Source: Amycolatopsis oliviviridis (GTDB taxonomy: Bacteria; Actinomycetota; Actinomycetes; Mycobacteriales; Pseudonocardiaceae). Taken from it: DNA of 64,000 bases. Shown one piece after another: positions 54,161 through 62,405 of this stretch. The translations under genes and the position numbers were made by a program. The stretch's first letter is position 1. Every line of letters begins with the position of its first letter. The stretch is taken from assembly GCF_014654365.1 (NCBI RefSeq), contig NZ_BNAY01000001.1, positions 310,001 through 374,000 of the forward strand, read 5' to 3'. The notes beneath the pieces are model-generated. The model saw nothing but the letters and a program-made list of their open reading frames with translations, had not been told where the DNA came from and did no database searches.

Positions 54161-55774
54161 ATGCAGATGCTGTATGCAGTTGAGTTCGATGTCATGGCGA
54201 CTGAATCGGAAGATCCTTTGGGTGCTTATGAAATTCTCATGGAGCATCTGCATGGATGGCTGGCGTGGGGAGCCAGTGCCTGTCCAAGTATTGCTGACCT
54301 GAAAAAAGACGGGGAGGCAGAGTACCTAAAGGTGAGCGTAGAGGGTAAGACTGAAAGTTCGCGCAAAGCTTCGTGGAAACTGGCTGGCGCTACTGGTGGA
54401 GTCGAACGTTCTTTTCGGATTGATGTCCGTCAGCCTCTCCTTGCCGAGGGAACGTGGTTCCAGACTCGAATTACAGTATCGCACGACGAAAATCAGGCTA
54501 GACTGCGAGTTGTCATGGGTAGAGATATTACGACTGGATGGCTTTCGCCGGTGCCATTCGAGATACTTCGCCGGCCTCGTCTTATTCTTGATGTCACTCG
54601 TAACTCAAAGCTGCATGTTCGAGTGCTAGGCCAGTACGTGGACGACCGTTATGTGCCCATTCGAACGCGAGAGGAGCTTGGTCCACTTGTTGATGCGGTG
54701 AAGAATTTAACCAGGCTTCCCATTCTTGTTGTAGGTTCGAACAGCAATTCCGCCAGGGAATTTGCGTATAGGGCTGCTCAGGAACTGCAAGGGCTTGCTC
54801 GCGTTGCGACCTTGTCGCCGTTTCTGTGTCAAGAGTTCAATAAGGGATTCCTTGATGATCAAGTTCCCTATGGTGGCGCACGTCTCTACTGGCCGGATAG
54901 GTCACTGCGACAGCCGTACTTCTCTGCCGAAGAGATCTCGCGTAATGGTATCGAGTATGCCGTTCAGCAGATAATGCGATTGTTGGCACCAATTTCCGTT
55001 ATTGCCCGCGGAAGGGATATTGGGTGGGATGCGGCTGTTGCTGCGGAGAGATTGGATCGCGCTGGTAAGTCCAAGAAAAGGCTAAATGAGGCCCGCGCTT
55101 TAGGGGATCAGCTGGAAGAGATCCGCGTACTGACGGAAGCTTACGAGCAAAAGCAGAATGAATTGACAGAAATGGAGGGATTAAATAATGATCTTTTGGT
55201 AGAAAAGGATCAGCTTCGAGGGCAGTTGCAGATGATGGAGGATTATCGGTATCAGCTGGAGAGTTGGAAGTCAGAATATTTTAAGTTGGTTCGCGAAGGG
55301 AAGGGGGTTGCGGCGCGCGACTGGAGTGAGGCGCCTGATTGTGCAAATGACAACATTGAGGACCTTCTTGTATTTATCAAAGAGGTGAGCGGGGGTTCAT
55401 TCGAGTACACCGAGAACTCGGTTAAGTCTTGGCATAAGTCTCAGTATCCATATCCGGCCGCTATGCGTGACGCGCTGATTGATTTGGCGCGAGCGTCAGT
55501 GGGCTATAGGGAATCTGGTGGCCATCTGGGGCAGCGTCTCGAAGATTGGATCGGGGAGAAATACCCTCTTAGGGTTGCAATGAGCGACAAGGGGCTTACG
55601 CGGAGCGGGTTGGACAAATTTGAATTTGAAGGGCGCTTTCATAGCCGCATACCACATGTCAAGCTTGATGACAATACGTCGCCGGATCGTGTTGGTCGAA
55701 TCTATTTTGGCGTCGACTCGGAAGAGTTTCGCTTCATTGTTGATCACATCGGTCTGAAGTTGTATGGACTATAA
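54161..55774 (+). CDS. orphan protein in AT-rich insert, possible conflict/defence effector
   Basis: 537-residue protein, no family named with confidence. AGGAG stands 5 bases before ATG 54161. An N-terminal region of about 130 residues is beta-rich. A middle domain (about 130-290) has LTRLPILVVGSNS and GGARLYWPDRS, a combination I remember from uncharacterised bacterial proteins near defence genes. A coiled coil spans about 310-390. The C-terminal 130 residues end in HVKLDDN..VGRIYFGVDSEEFRFIVDHIGLKLYGL, a pattern seen at the end of compact nuclease-like or toxin-like domains. Base and codon use differ sharply from all neighbours (AT-rich third positions; TTA codons at residues 183 and 341), so it was probably acquired horizontally. 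Function is unproven. Confidence 0.7.
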   Translation: MQMLYAVEFDVMATESEDPLGAYEILMEHLHGWLAWGASACPSIADLKKDGEAEYLKVSVEGKTESSRKASWKLAGATGGVERSFRIDVRQPLLAEGTWFQTRITVSHDENQARLRVVMGRDITTGWLSPVPFEILRRPRLILDVTRNSKLHVRVLGQYVDDRYVPIRTREELGPLVDAVKNLTRLPILVVGSNSNSAREFAYRAAQELQGLARVATLSPFLCQEFNKGFLDDQVPYGGARLYWPDRSLRQPYFSAEEISRNGIEYAVQQIMRLLAPISVIARGRDIGWDAAVAAERLDRAGKSKKRLNEARALGDQLEEIRVLTEAYEQKQNELTEMEGLNNDLLVEKDQLRGQLQMMEDYRYQLESWKSEYFKLVREGKGVAARDWSEAPDCANDNIEDLLVFIKEVSGGSFEYTENSVKSWHKSQYPYPAAMRDALIDLARASVGYRESGGHLGQRLEDWIGEKYPLRVAMSDKGLTRSGLDKFEFEGRFHSRIPHVKLDDNTSPDRVGRIYFGVDSEEFRFIVDHIGLKLYGL

Positions 55775-55852
55775 TAGAATTAGTTTATCCTAAAGCGTTC
55801 TGGGTTTAAGGCTGCCGGAGTCGAATAATTCTGTTGAATCCGCGAGGTTGGT

Positions 55853-56410
55853 TCAGTTCCTGATAAGGGAGTCCACGAGCCGGTCCAACCCCGCCAGCAA
55901 CCGGTCGCTCATCTCCGGCGCGTGCACGATGTGGTCCGTCACCCCGTGCATCGCCGAGTACAGGATCAAGGCCGTCGCCTCCGGATCCGGCGGGGGCGAG
56001 TCCAGTGCCGCGAGGAACTCGGCGAACGTGTCGACGACCGTGTTCGGCGTGTCCCGTTCCCCGCGCGCCGTGGGGTGGAAGAGAACGTCGTGGAGGCGGA
56101 CGTCCCGGAGGTATTCCGTGACGCCCGCCCGTACCCACGCCCGTGCCCCGGCGACGCCGCCCTCCGCCCGTGCGGCGGTGAGCTGGGCGTCGGCGAACCG
56201 GCGTACGTAGCGGTCCCTCAGCGCGTCCAGCAGATCTCCCTTGCTCGTGAAGTGGAGATAGAAAGTGCCCTTCGCGACGCCCGCCCCCGTGGTGACGTCT
56301 TCGACGGTGAGCCGTTCGGCTCCCTGTTTCTGGACCAGCTCCTCGGTCGCGTCGAGCAGATCCGTCCGGCGCTCGTCCGAGGGTTTGGTCCTGGGTGCCG
56401 TGCTCTTCAT
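55853..56410 (-). CDS. TetR-family regulator of ABC exporter
   Basis: 185-residue regulator. Helix-turn-helix: LTVEDVTTGAGVAKGTFYLHFTSKGDLLDALRDRYV. Last gene of an operon with two ABC half-transporters (9 bp after the second). A palindrome of TetR type, TGACC-GAC-GGTCA extended, lies at the head of the operon (59937-59955), so it likely autoregulates. Confidence 0.9.
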   Translation of the reverse strand: MKSTAPRTKPSDERRTDLLDATEELVQKQGAERLTVEDVTTGAGVAKGTFYLHFTSKGDLLDALRDRYVRRFADAQLTAARAEGGVAGARAWVRAGVTEYLRDVRLHDVLFHPTARGERDTPNTVVDTFAEFLAALDSPPPDPEATALILYSAMHGVTDHIVHAPEMSDRLLAGLDRLVDSLIRN

Positions 56411-56419
56411 GCCTTCAGC

Positions 56420-58186
56420 TTAAGACGGCTCAAGATCCGGTACGAGACCGACGACGCCGTCACGCTGAGCCGCGATGAGCCGGGCGTAGCGACCGCTTCG
56501 GGCCAGGAGCTCCTCGTGGGTGCCGGTTTCGGCGACGGTGCCCGCGTCGAGGACGACGATGCGGTCGGCGTCGCGGATCGTCGACAGGCGGTGGGCGATG
56601 ATGATCGTGGTGTGCCCGCGCCGCAGATTCCGCAGCGCCGCCTGGATGTCCCGTTCGTTCTCGGTGTCGAGGTTCGACGCGGCCTCGTCCATGACCAGGA
56701 CCGACGCCGGGGAGACGAGTGCGCGGGCGATGGCGAGGCGCTGACGCTGGCCGCCGGAAAGCCGCAGCCCTCGCTCGCCCGCCTTCGTGTCGTACCCCTC
56801 GGGCAGGGCCTCGATGAAGCCGTGCGCGTTGGCGGCGCGGGCGGCGTCCCGGAGTTCGGGGAGTGTCGCGCCTGGCCGTCCCAGGCGGAGATTGTCGGCG
56901 ATGGTGGCGTCGAACAGATAGACGTCCTGGGGGATGACGGTGATGTGCTCCCGCAGGTCGTCCAACGGGAAGTCCCGCAGGTCGTGGCCGCCGAGCGTGA
57001 CGGCGCCCCGTTCGACGTCCCAGAACCGCAGCAGCAGGTTGACGCAGGTCGACTTGCCGGCGCCGGAGTGCCCGACGATCGCGACCGTCGCACCGGCGGG
57101 CACGTCGAAGGAGACGTCGTCGAGGACGGGACGGCCGGGTTCGTAGGAGAAGGACACGTGATCGAAGCGCACGTCGGGGGAGCCCACCCGCGGCGCGGCG
57201 GTCGCGCTGTCGGGAACCTGCGCCGGCTGGTCGATCAGCTCCACGACCCGGCGGGCACTGGCGCGCAGGGGCGACAGCTGTCCCGCCATCTCGACCACTT
57301 CGGTGACCGGGCGGACGGCGGCGATGACGAGGCCGACCGCGACGGTGGCGGTCGCCAGCGTGATCCCGCCCGACGCGCTCAGGACGACCGCGGTGATCAG
57401 GACGGTGATCGTGGTGGCGGACGAAAGCAGGTCGGTCACGCCGTTCTGGAAGCCGACCGCGCGGCCGTGCGCGAGCTGGTGGCGGCGGATCGCCGAGGTG
57501 CGCTCGGTCAGTTTCGCCTGCCAGGACCCGACCCGGCCGAACGCCAGCAGTTCACGGATCCCTTGCACGCCGTCGACGACGTCGCCGTTGAGCCCGCCGA
57601 TCTCCTCGCGGAGCCGCTGCCCGTCGCGTTCGGTCCGGCGTGCCACGACGATCGGCACCAGGCTGGTCAGCAGCATGCCGGCACCCGCCGCGACGGCCAG
57701 CCGGACGTCGGTCGTGGCGAGGGCGGCGACGCTCGCGACGCCGATGGTCACCGCGTTGAGGACACCGGGAAGCAGATGCGCGAAGAACAGTTCGAGCTGT
57801 TCGATGTCGCCCATCGCGATCGCCGCGACCTCACCGGTGCGCCTTCCCTGCAGCTCGCGGGGAGCGCTGCGTTCCAGCCCGTCGTAGAGCGCCAGGCGCA
57901 GGCCCGCCTGATACCGGAAGGCGAAGGCGTGCCCGAACTGCGCGGCCGCCCAGGTCCCGGCACCGGCGACGACGACGGCGACACCGAGGACGAGCAGGCC
58001 GGGGGAGAGGTCGCCGGCTTCGGCACCGGACACGGCGGTCGCGATCAGCCAAGCTCCGGCGGCCGTGGCGACGACGGCCCCGGCGTGCTGGGCGACGCCC
58101 CCGATCAGAGCGAGGACCAAGGAGGTTTTCCCTTGTCGCGCACGGTTCAGCGTCGCGCGGAGCGGGGAATGGACGGCGGTGTTCAT
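56420..58186 (-). CDS. ABC half-transporter B (permease-ATPase fusion)
   Basis: 588-residue exporter-type ABC protein: six transmembrane helices in residues about 15-305, then the nucleotide-binding domain with Walker A GHSGAGKST, Q-loop VIPQDVYLFD, signature LSGGQRQRLAIARAL, Walker B VLVMDEAASNLD and H-loop IIAHRLSTI. Overlaps the upstream half-transporter by four bases (ATGA), so they should form a heterodimer. The pair resembles IrtA/IrtB, YbtP/YbtQ-like and other siderophore-linked exporters or importers. Confidence 0.92.
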   Translation of the reverse strand: MNTAVHSPLRATLNRARQGKTSLVLALIGGVAQHAGAVVATAAGAWLIATAVSGAEAGDLSPGLLVLGVAVVVAGAGTWAAAQFGHAFAFRYQAGLRLALYDGLERSAPRELQGRRTGEVAAIAMGDIEQLELFFAHLLPGVLNAVTIGVASVAALATTDVRLAVAAGAGMLLTSLVPIVVARRTERDGQRLREEIGGLNGDVVDGVQGIRELLAFGRVGSWQAKLTERTSAIRRHQLAHGRAVGFQNGVTDLLSSATTITVLITAVVLSASGGITLATATVAVGLVIAAVRPVTEVVEMAGQLSPLRASARRVVELIDQPAQVPDSATAAPRVGSPDVRFDHVSFSYEPGRPVLDDVSFDVPAGATVAIVGHSGAGKSTCVNLLLRFWDVERGAVTLGGHDLRDFPLDDLREHITVIPQDVYLFDATIADNLRLGRPGATLPELRDAARAANAHGFIEALPEGYDTKAGERGLRLSGGQRQRLAIARALVSPASVLVMDEAASNLDTENERDIQAALRNLRRGHTTIIIAHRLSTIRDADRIVVLDAGTVAETGTHEELLARSGRYARLIAAQRDGVVGLVPDLEPS

Positions 58187-59901
58187 GAGGCTCCCTGTGC
58201 GGAGAGGAGATCGGCGTAGCGCCCGGAGCGGGCGAGGAGTTCGTCATGCGTTCCCGTTTCGCGGACCACGCCCGCGTCGAGGACGACGATGCGGTCCGCG
58301 TCGCGCACGGTGGACAGCCGATGCGCGATCACCAGCGTGGTGCGGTTCCTGGTCAGCTGCCCGAGCGCGGCCTGGATCGACGCCTCGGTGGCCGCGTCGA
58401 CGCTCGCCGTGGCCTCGTCCAGCACCAGGATCGGCGCGTCCAGCAGGACCGCCCGCGCGATCGCCACCCGTTGACGCTGCCCGCCGGAGAGCAGCAGGCC
58501 CCGTTCCCCGACCTCGGTGGCGTACCCGTCCGGCAGGCCGGTGACGAAGTCGTGGATGTCGGCGACCCGTGCCGCGGCGGCGATCTGCTCGTCCGAGGCG
58601 TCCGGCCGGGCCAGCGCGATGTTGTCCCGGATGGTGCCGCCGAACAGGTGGGTGTCCTGCGAGACGAGCCCGATCATCGACCGGATCTGATCGAGTGGCA
58701 GGTCGCGCAGATCGTGTCCGCCCAGCGTCACCCGTCCCGCGCCGGGGTCCACGAACCGTTGCAGGAGCGCGACGAGCGTGGATTTCCCCGCTCCCGACGG
58801 GCCGACGACCGCGACCGTCTCGCCCGGGGAGAGACGCAAAGTGAGTCCACTGAGGACGGTCTCGCCTTCCGTGTAGGCGAAGGACACGTCCTCGAACCCG
58901 ACCGACGCGGTGAGTCCCTCGGCCGGAACGACCCCCGGGCGCTCCGGAGCGGGCGGCCGCTGAGCGAACAGCTTGTGCAGCACGTCGGCAGCGCTCGCGG
59001 CGTCGTAACTGGCGTGGAACGACGTGGCCAGCACGCCGACCGCGCGCAGTGCCTCGCCGGAGAGCACCAGGACGACGAACAACGCCCCGACGTCGAGTGA
59101 TCCGCCCGCCGCCCGGACCGAGGCGACCGCGACCGTCACCGCCACCCCGCCGACGATCGCGAGGGTGTAGATCATCTGCGCGATCAGCGCGACCGCCATC
59201 ACCCGGTTCCATCCGGTGATCAGCCGGTCCGACACGGTCGCCAGTTCTTCTCGACGCCGTCCCGCCGCGCCGAACGCCTTGAGCGTGACCAGGCCCTGCA
59301 GCGTGTCCAGCACGGTCGCGCCCATCCCGAGGTACGCGGTCATCAGCTCGTCGCCGCGGCGCTTCAGCATCCGCGACCAGAGCTTGGGCAGGATCAGCGC
59401 GGCGACCACGAACGCCGCCACGATCGCCGCGGACCACGGATCGTGTCCCACCAGGACCGCCAGCACGATCAGCGGTGTCACCGCGACCGCGACGAGCGAG
59501 GGCACGTAGCGGGCGTAGTACGCCTCCAAGGACTCGATGCCCTCGACGAGCGCGCCCTTCAGTTCGCCGGTGCGTTCACCGGACATGTGCCCCGGGCCGA
59601 GTTCGGCCAGTTTCGCGAACGCCCGAGTCCTCAGCTCCTGTTTCGTCGCGGCCGCGGTGAGCTGTCCGACGATCTCCGCGATCCACGTCAGCCCGAACCG
59701 GAGCAGGGCGACCGCCCCGACCCCGGCCAGTGGCCAGATCTGCTCGCCGATCCCTTGCCCGGTCAGCATTTGCCCGAGTACCCGGGCGAGCAGCAGCCCT
59801 TGGCCGATGTAGGTGCAAGTCACCGCGACGCGCAGGAGAACGCCGGCCACGAGGTAGCGGCGGACTCCGGTCGCCAGCGTCATGATGCGTCCCACCGGCA
59901 C
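58183..59901 (-). CDS. ABC half-transporter A (permease-ATPase fusion)
   Basis: 572-residue partner of the preceding protein, with the same layout: six helices (about 20-300), Walker A GPSGAGKST, VSQDTHLFG Q-loop, signature LSGGQRQRVAIARAV, Walker B ILVLDEATASVD and H-loop IAHRLSTV. Both ATPase sites look complete. Head gene of the operon, with an iron-box-like site and a TetR palindrome between it and the divergent unknown gene, so it is probably induced when iron is low. The start may be GTG 59901, or ATG 59883. Confidence 0.92.
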   Translation of the reverse strand: MPVGRIMTLATGVRRYLVAGVLLRVAVTCTYIGQGLLLARVLGQMLTGQGIGEQIWPLAGVGAVALLRFGLTWIAEIVGQLTAAATKQELRTRAFAKLAELGPGHMSGERTGELKGALVEGIESLEAYYARYVPSLVAVAVTPLIVLAVLVGHDPWSAAIVAAFVVAALILPKLWSRMLKRRGDELMTAYLGMGATVLDTLQGLVTLKAFGAAGRRREELATVSDRLITGWNRVMAVALIAQMIYTLAIVGGVAVTVAVASVRAAGGSLDVGALFVVLVLSGEALRAVGVLATSFHASYDAASAADVLHKLFAQRPPAPERPGVVPAEGLTASVGFEDVSFAYTEGETVLSGLTLRLSPGETVAVVGPSGAGKSTLVALLQRFVDPGAGRVTLGGHDLRDLPLDQIRSMIGLVSQDTHLFGGTIRDNIALARPDASDEQIAAAARVADIHDFVTGLPDGYATEVGERGLLLSGGQRQRVAIARAVLLDAPILVLDEATASVDAATEASIQAALGQLTRNRTTLVIAHRLSTVRDADRIVVLDAGVVRETGTHDELLARSGRYADLLSAQGAS

Positions 59902-59918
59902 CCCCTTCGCTAGTTGAT

Positions 59919-59932
59919 TTAGGGTTACCTTA
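59919..59932 (-). promoter_or_regulatory. iron box (IdeR/DmdR type) candidate
   Basis: On the minus strand TAAGGTAACCCTAA, which fits the IdeR/DmdR half TWAGGTWAGSCTW with one mismatch. Lies 18-31 bp upstream of the ABC operon start. Confidence 0.6.
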
Positions 59933-59936
59933 GTTC

Positions 59937-59955
59937 GACTGACCGACGGTCAGTC
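59937..59955. promoter_or_regulatory. TetR-type palindrome at ABC operon head
   Basis: GACTGACC-GAC-GGTCAGTC, 8-bp arms with a 3-bp centre, the common TetR operator shape. Next to the iron box; the operon's own TetR is the probable ligand. Confidence 0.72.
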
Positions 59956-60029
59956 AAGTGTGGTGTTCGTGACGTGGGTCACTGTCGCTCGGTTCGGATA
60001 GAGTGAAACCGGCGCGAGGGGGAGAGCGA

Positions 60030-61352
60030 GTGACGACGGGATCGAGCGAGCCCAGGCTGCGTTCGGCCGTCCTCGCCGAGGTGTGGGCGAGTCTCGACGG
60101 CGTCGAGGTCCTGTCTTCGGCCGACGGCGGGCCGCTGACCCGGACGATCAAGAAGATCATCGACCCGCTGGTGATCCGCACGGCGGCGCGTCCCCGGCTC
60201 GGCCGCCCCGTGCTGGACCCGGCCGCGGCGGCGGACGTGACGGAATTGCTGCTGGCCGACGCGGACAGGCTGCGCGCGACGGCCGCGTGGTTCGCCCACC
60301 TCAAACGCGGGCGCCGCGCCTTGCGCATCACGACGGGCAACGTCCAGGACGTCTGCTTCCCGCTGGCGTACGAACTGGCGACCGGTTTCGGCGCGCCCGG
60401 CCCCGAGGCGGACGAGACGGCCGCGGCGGCGTTGCGTGACCTGCACGGTGACGGCGAGACGGCGGGCGTCGATCAGCTCGCCGGGTATCTCGCGGATCCC
60501 CGGATCGCGGCGGACCTCACCCGCGAGCTGGAGCGCCGCTGGCACACGGAGGCCGCCGAACCCGCTTCGGACCGCGACACCGCACTGCTGAAGTCCTTTG
60601 TGGACGAAGTCTCCGATCCGGCCTGGCGTGCACTCGCCGGTTCGGCCGCCGGACACGCTTTCGGGCTCGCGCTGCGGCTCCCGGGCGGAGCGGACGCGGT
60701 GACCCTTGTCGTCCAGGAGATCTCGGGGCTGCCCGCGCCGGATCTCGGTCTCCAGCGCGGGGACCGGACCGCCGTGCCGCCCTTGAACCGGCGTGACGAG
60801 ACCGGCGCGGAACTCCTCGAACGCAGCGTCGAACGGCGAGTGCGCGCGACTTTGCGCCGTCTCGCGCCGGACGAGCGGGGTCCGGTCGCCGACCTCGTCG
60901 ACGACGAGCTCGCCCGGGTCGCCGCTGGATTCGGGTTGAGCGTGCCAGCGCTGGCAGCCTGCTTCGCGCTCGGAGTCGTCCTCGCGCCCGCGCTGCGGCC
61001 ACTCGACGGCGCCCCGCCCGCGGGCGTCCCCGAGTTCGCGCGCCGGCTCAACGCCCAGGTCGCAAGGGAGGGCTACGTCCTGCACGCCCGCCGGGCCCTG
61101 GCCGGCGCCACGCCGCTCACCCCGAGACCCGACGCGGAACTCCTGCGCGATCTGCGCGAGTTCGCCAAGCAGTTCCTCAGCAGGCTGTGGGTCCGGCTGC
61201 ACGGCTTCGACGTCCGCGGCGACCTGCCCGCCGACGCCGCCGACGTCCGCGACCTCGTCACCGGCGTGGTCCGGTCGACCTCGCTGGATCTGCGGACGAA
61301 GGTGCGCCGCGCGCTGGTGGCGCGGTTGCCGGATCTGGAGGCCGTGTCGTGA
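60030..61352 (+). CDS. hypothetical protein 1 of three-gene TPR operon
   Basis: 440-residue mainly helical protein, no family recognised. Has a central weakly conserved LERRWHTEAAEPASDRDTA stretch, no clear active site and no membrane segments. GTG 60030 is preceded by GGGGGAGAG; GTG 60003 is weaker. Overlaps the second gene by four bases (GTGA), so the three genes form one unit. Confidence 0.65.
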   Translation: MTTGSSEPRLRSAVLAEVWASLDGVEVLSSADGGPLTRTIKKIIDPLVIRTAARPRLGRPVLDPAAAADVTELLLADADRLRATAAWFAHLKRGRRALRITTGNVQDVCFPLAYELATGFGAPGPEADETAAAALRDLHGDGETAGVDQLAGYLADPRIAADLTRELERRWHTEAAEPASDRDTALLKSFVDEVSDPAWRALAGSAAGHAFGLALRLPGGADAVTLVVQEISGLPAPDLGLQRGDRTAVPPLNRRDETGAELLERSVERRVRATLRRLAPDERGPVADLVDDELARVAAGFGLSVPALAACFALGVVLAPALRPLDGAPPAGVPEFARRLNAQVAREGYVLHARRALAGATPLTPRPDAELLRDLREFAKQFLSRLWVRLHGFDVRGDLPADAADVRDLVTGVVRSTSLDLRTKVRRALVARLPDLEAVS

Positions 61353-62404
61353 CGCATCCGGTGCACACCCCCGCGGTCGCGGCGGATGGTGGCCTGATCC
61401 GGTTCGCGCTCGCCGATCTGCTCGGCGGACGGGCGACCTCGATGCGGCTCGAACTCAGCGACGCCGGGGCCGCCGAACCGTGGCTGACCCGGCTCGCGGG
61501 CCCGGAAACCAGCCTCACCGTGCTCGGCCAGGGGCAAGCCGATCTCCCCGCCCGTCCGGAACTGGGCAGGCTCGCGTTGCTGCTGTGGTTGCGTCGCTGG
61601 TGGCCCGCGAGCCCGTCGCTCGGGGTGCCTTCGCTCGATCCGGCGTTGCTCGACCTCGAAACGGCGGTCGCCACGGCCGAGGTGGAGGACCTGGCGGAAG
61701 GTCTTCTCGACGGTTTCGAAGCTTCCCCCGCCGAGTTGTTCGACGCCGCGACCGCGGACGGCGCGCTCCTGGCCGCCGCGCCACCGGTCGCCGGCGAAGT
61801 CCGCGGACTGTGCGCCCGGCTCGCGACCTGGTTCGACGGTCAGGACGACGTCGTGCGCGCCGAAGCCGCGGCGGAAGTGTCGGCACGCTGGGAAACAGCG
61901 GCATCGGGTCAGCGCGCGTACGCGCTGGCCGCGGGCACCGATCCGGGCACGACCGGCGAAGGCGTACTGACGAGTGGGCGGGCGAGCGTCGATTGGGCGC
62001 GGGTGCCGCCGGGGATCCTGGACGCCGCCGAAGACACGGTGACCTGGCGGATCACCGCGGCCGCGGCCGCCGCCCGGCTCGAAGTCGAGGTCGCGGGCGC
62101 GTTCGCCGACGCCGCGCTGACCGCGGTCGCCGCGCACGACGGCGAGCCGTTCGCCGAGGTGCCGCTGGCACTGGGCGCCGGGCGGTTCGCCGGAACGGCC
62201 GACCTGGACGACGCCGCGACCCGGCTCGCCGCGGGCGTCCACGGTGGACGGATCACGCTGGTCGTCGGTGTGGCGGGTGCAGGGGTCGCCGGGACCACTC
62301 CCGAGGACCGGGCCCAGGTGGTCGCGCTCGTCCGGGCACGTCCGCCGGAGGCCAGGACACTCGCCGAACGGGCGGCGGCCGTCTCCGACGATGAGGAGTT
62401 CTGA
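61349..62404 (+). CDS. hypothetical protein 2 of three-gene TPR operon
   Basis: 351-residue protein, Ala-rich, mixed helix and strand, no family recognised. Starts with VTHPVHTPAVAADGGLIRFALADLLGGRATSMRLE. GTG 61349 overlaps the previous stop. The next gene starts one base after its stop codon, a tight coupling that implies a shared function with the TPR protein. Confidence 0.65.
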   Translation: MTHPVHTPAVAADGGLIRFALADLLGGRATSMRLELSDAGAAEPWLTRLAGPETSLTVLGQGQADLPARPELGRLALLLWLRRWWPASPSLGVPSLDPALLDLETAVATAEVEDLAEGLLDGFEASPAELFDAATADGALLAAAPPVAGEVRGLCARLATWFDGQDDVVRAEAAAEVSARWETAASGQRAYALAAGTDPGTTGEGVLTSGRASVDWARVPPGILDAAEDTVTWRITAAAAAARLEVEVAGAFADAALTAVAAHDGEPFAEVPLALGAGRFAGTADLDDAATRLAAGVHGGRITLVVGVAGAGVAGTTPEDRAQVVALVRARPPEARTLAERAAAVSDDEEF

Positions 62405-62405
62405 C

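Noticed and set aside
53735..54253. 172-codon minus-strand open frame at the left of the AT-rich insert
   Set aside because: No ribosome site, no family pattern, and it overlaps the start of the better supported orphan gene.
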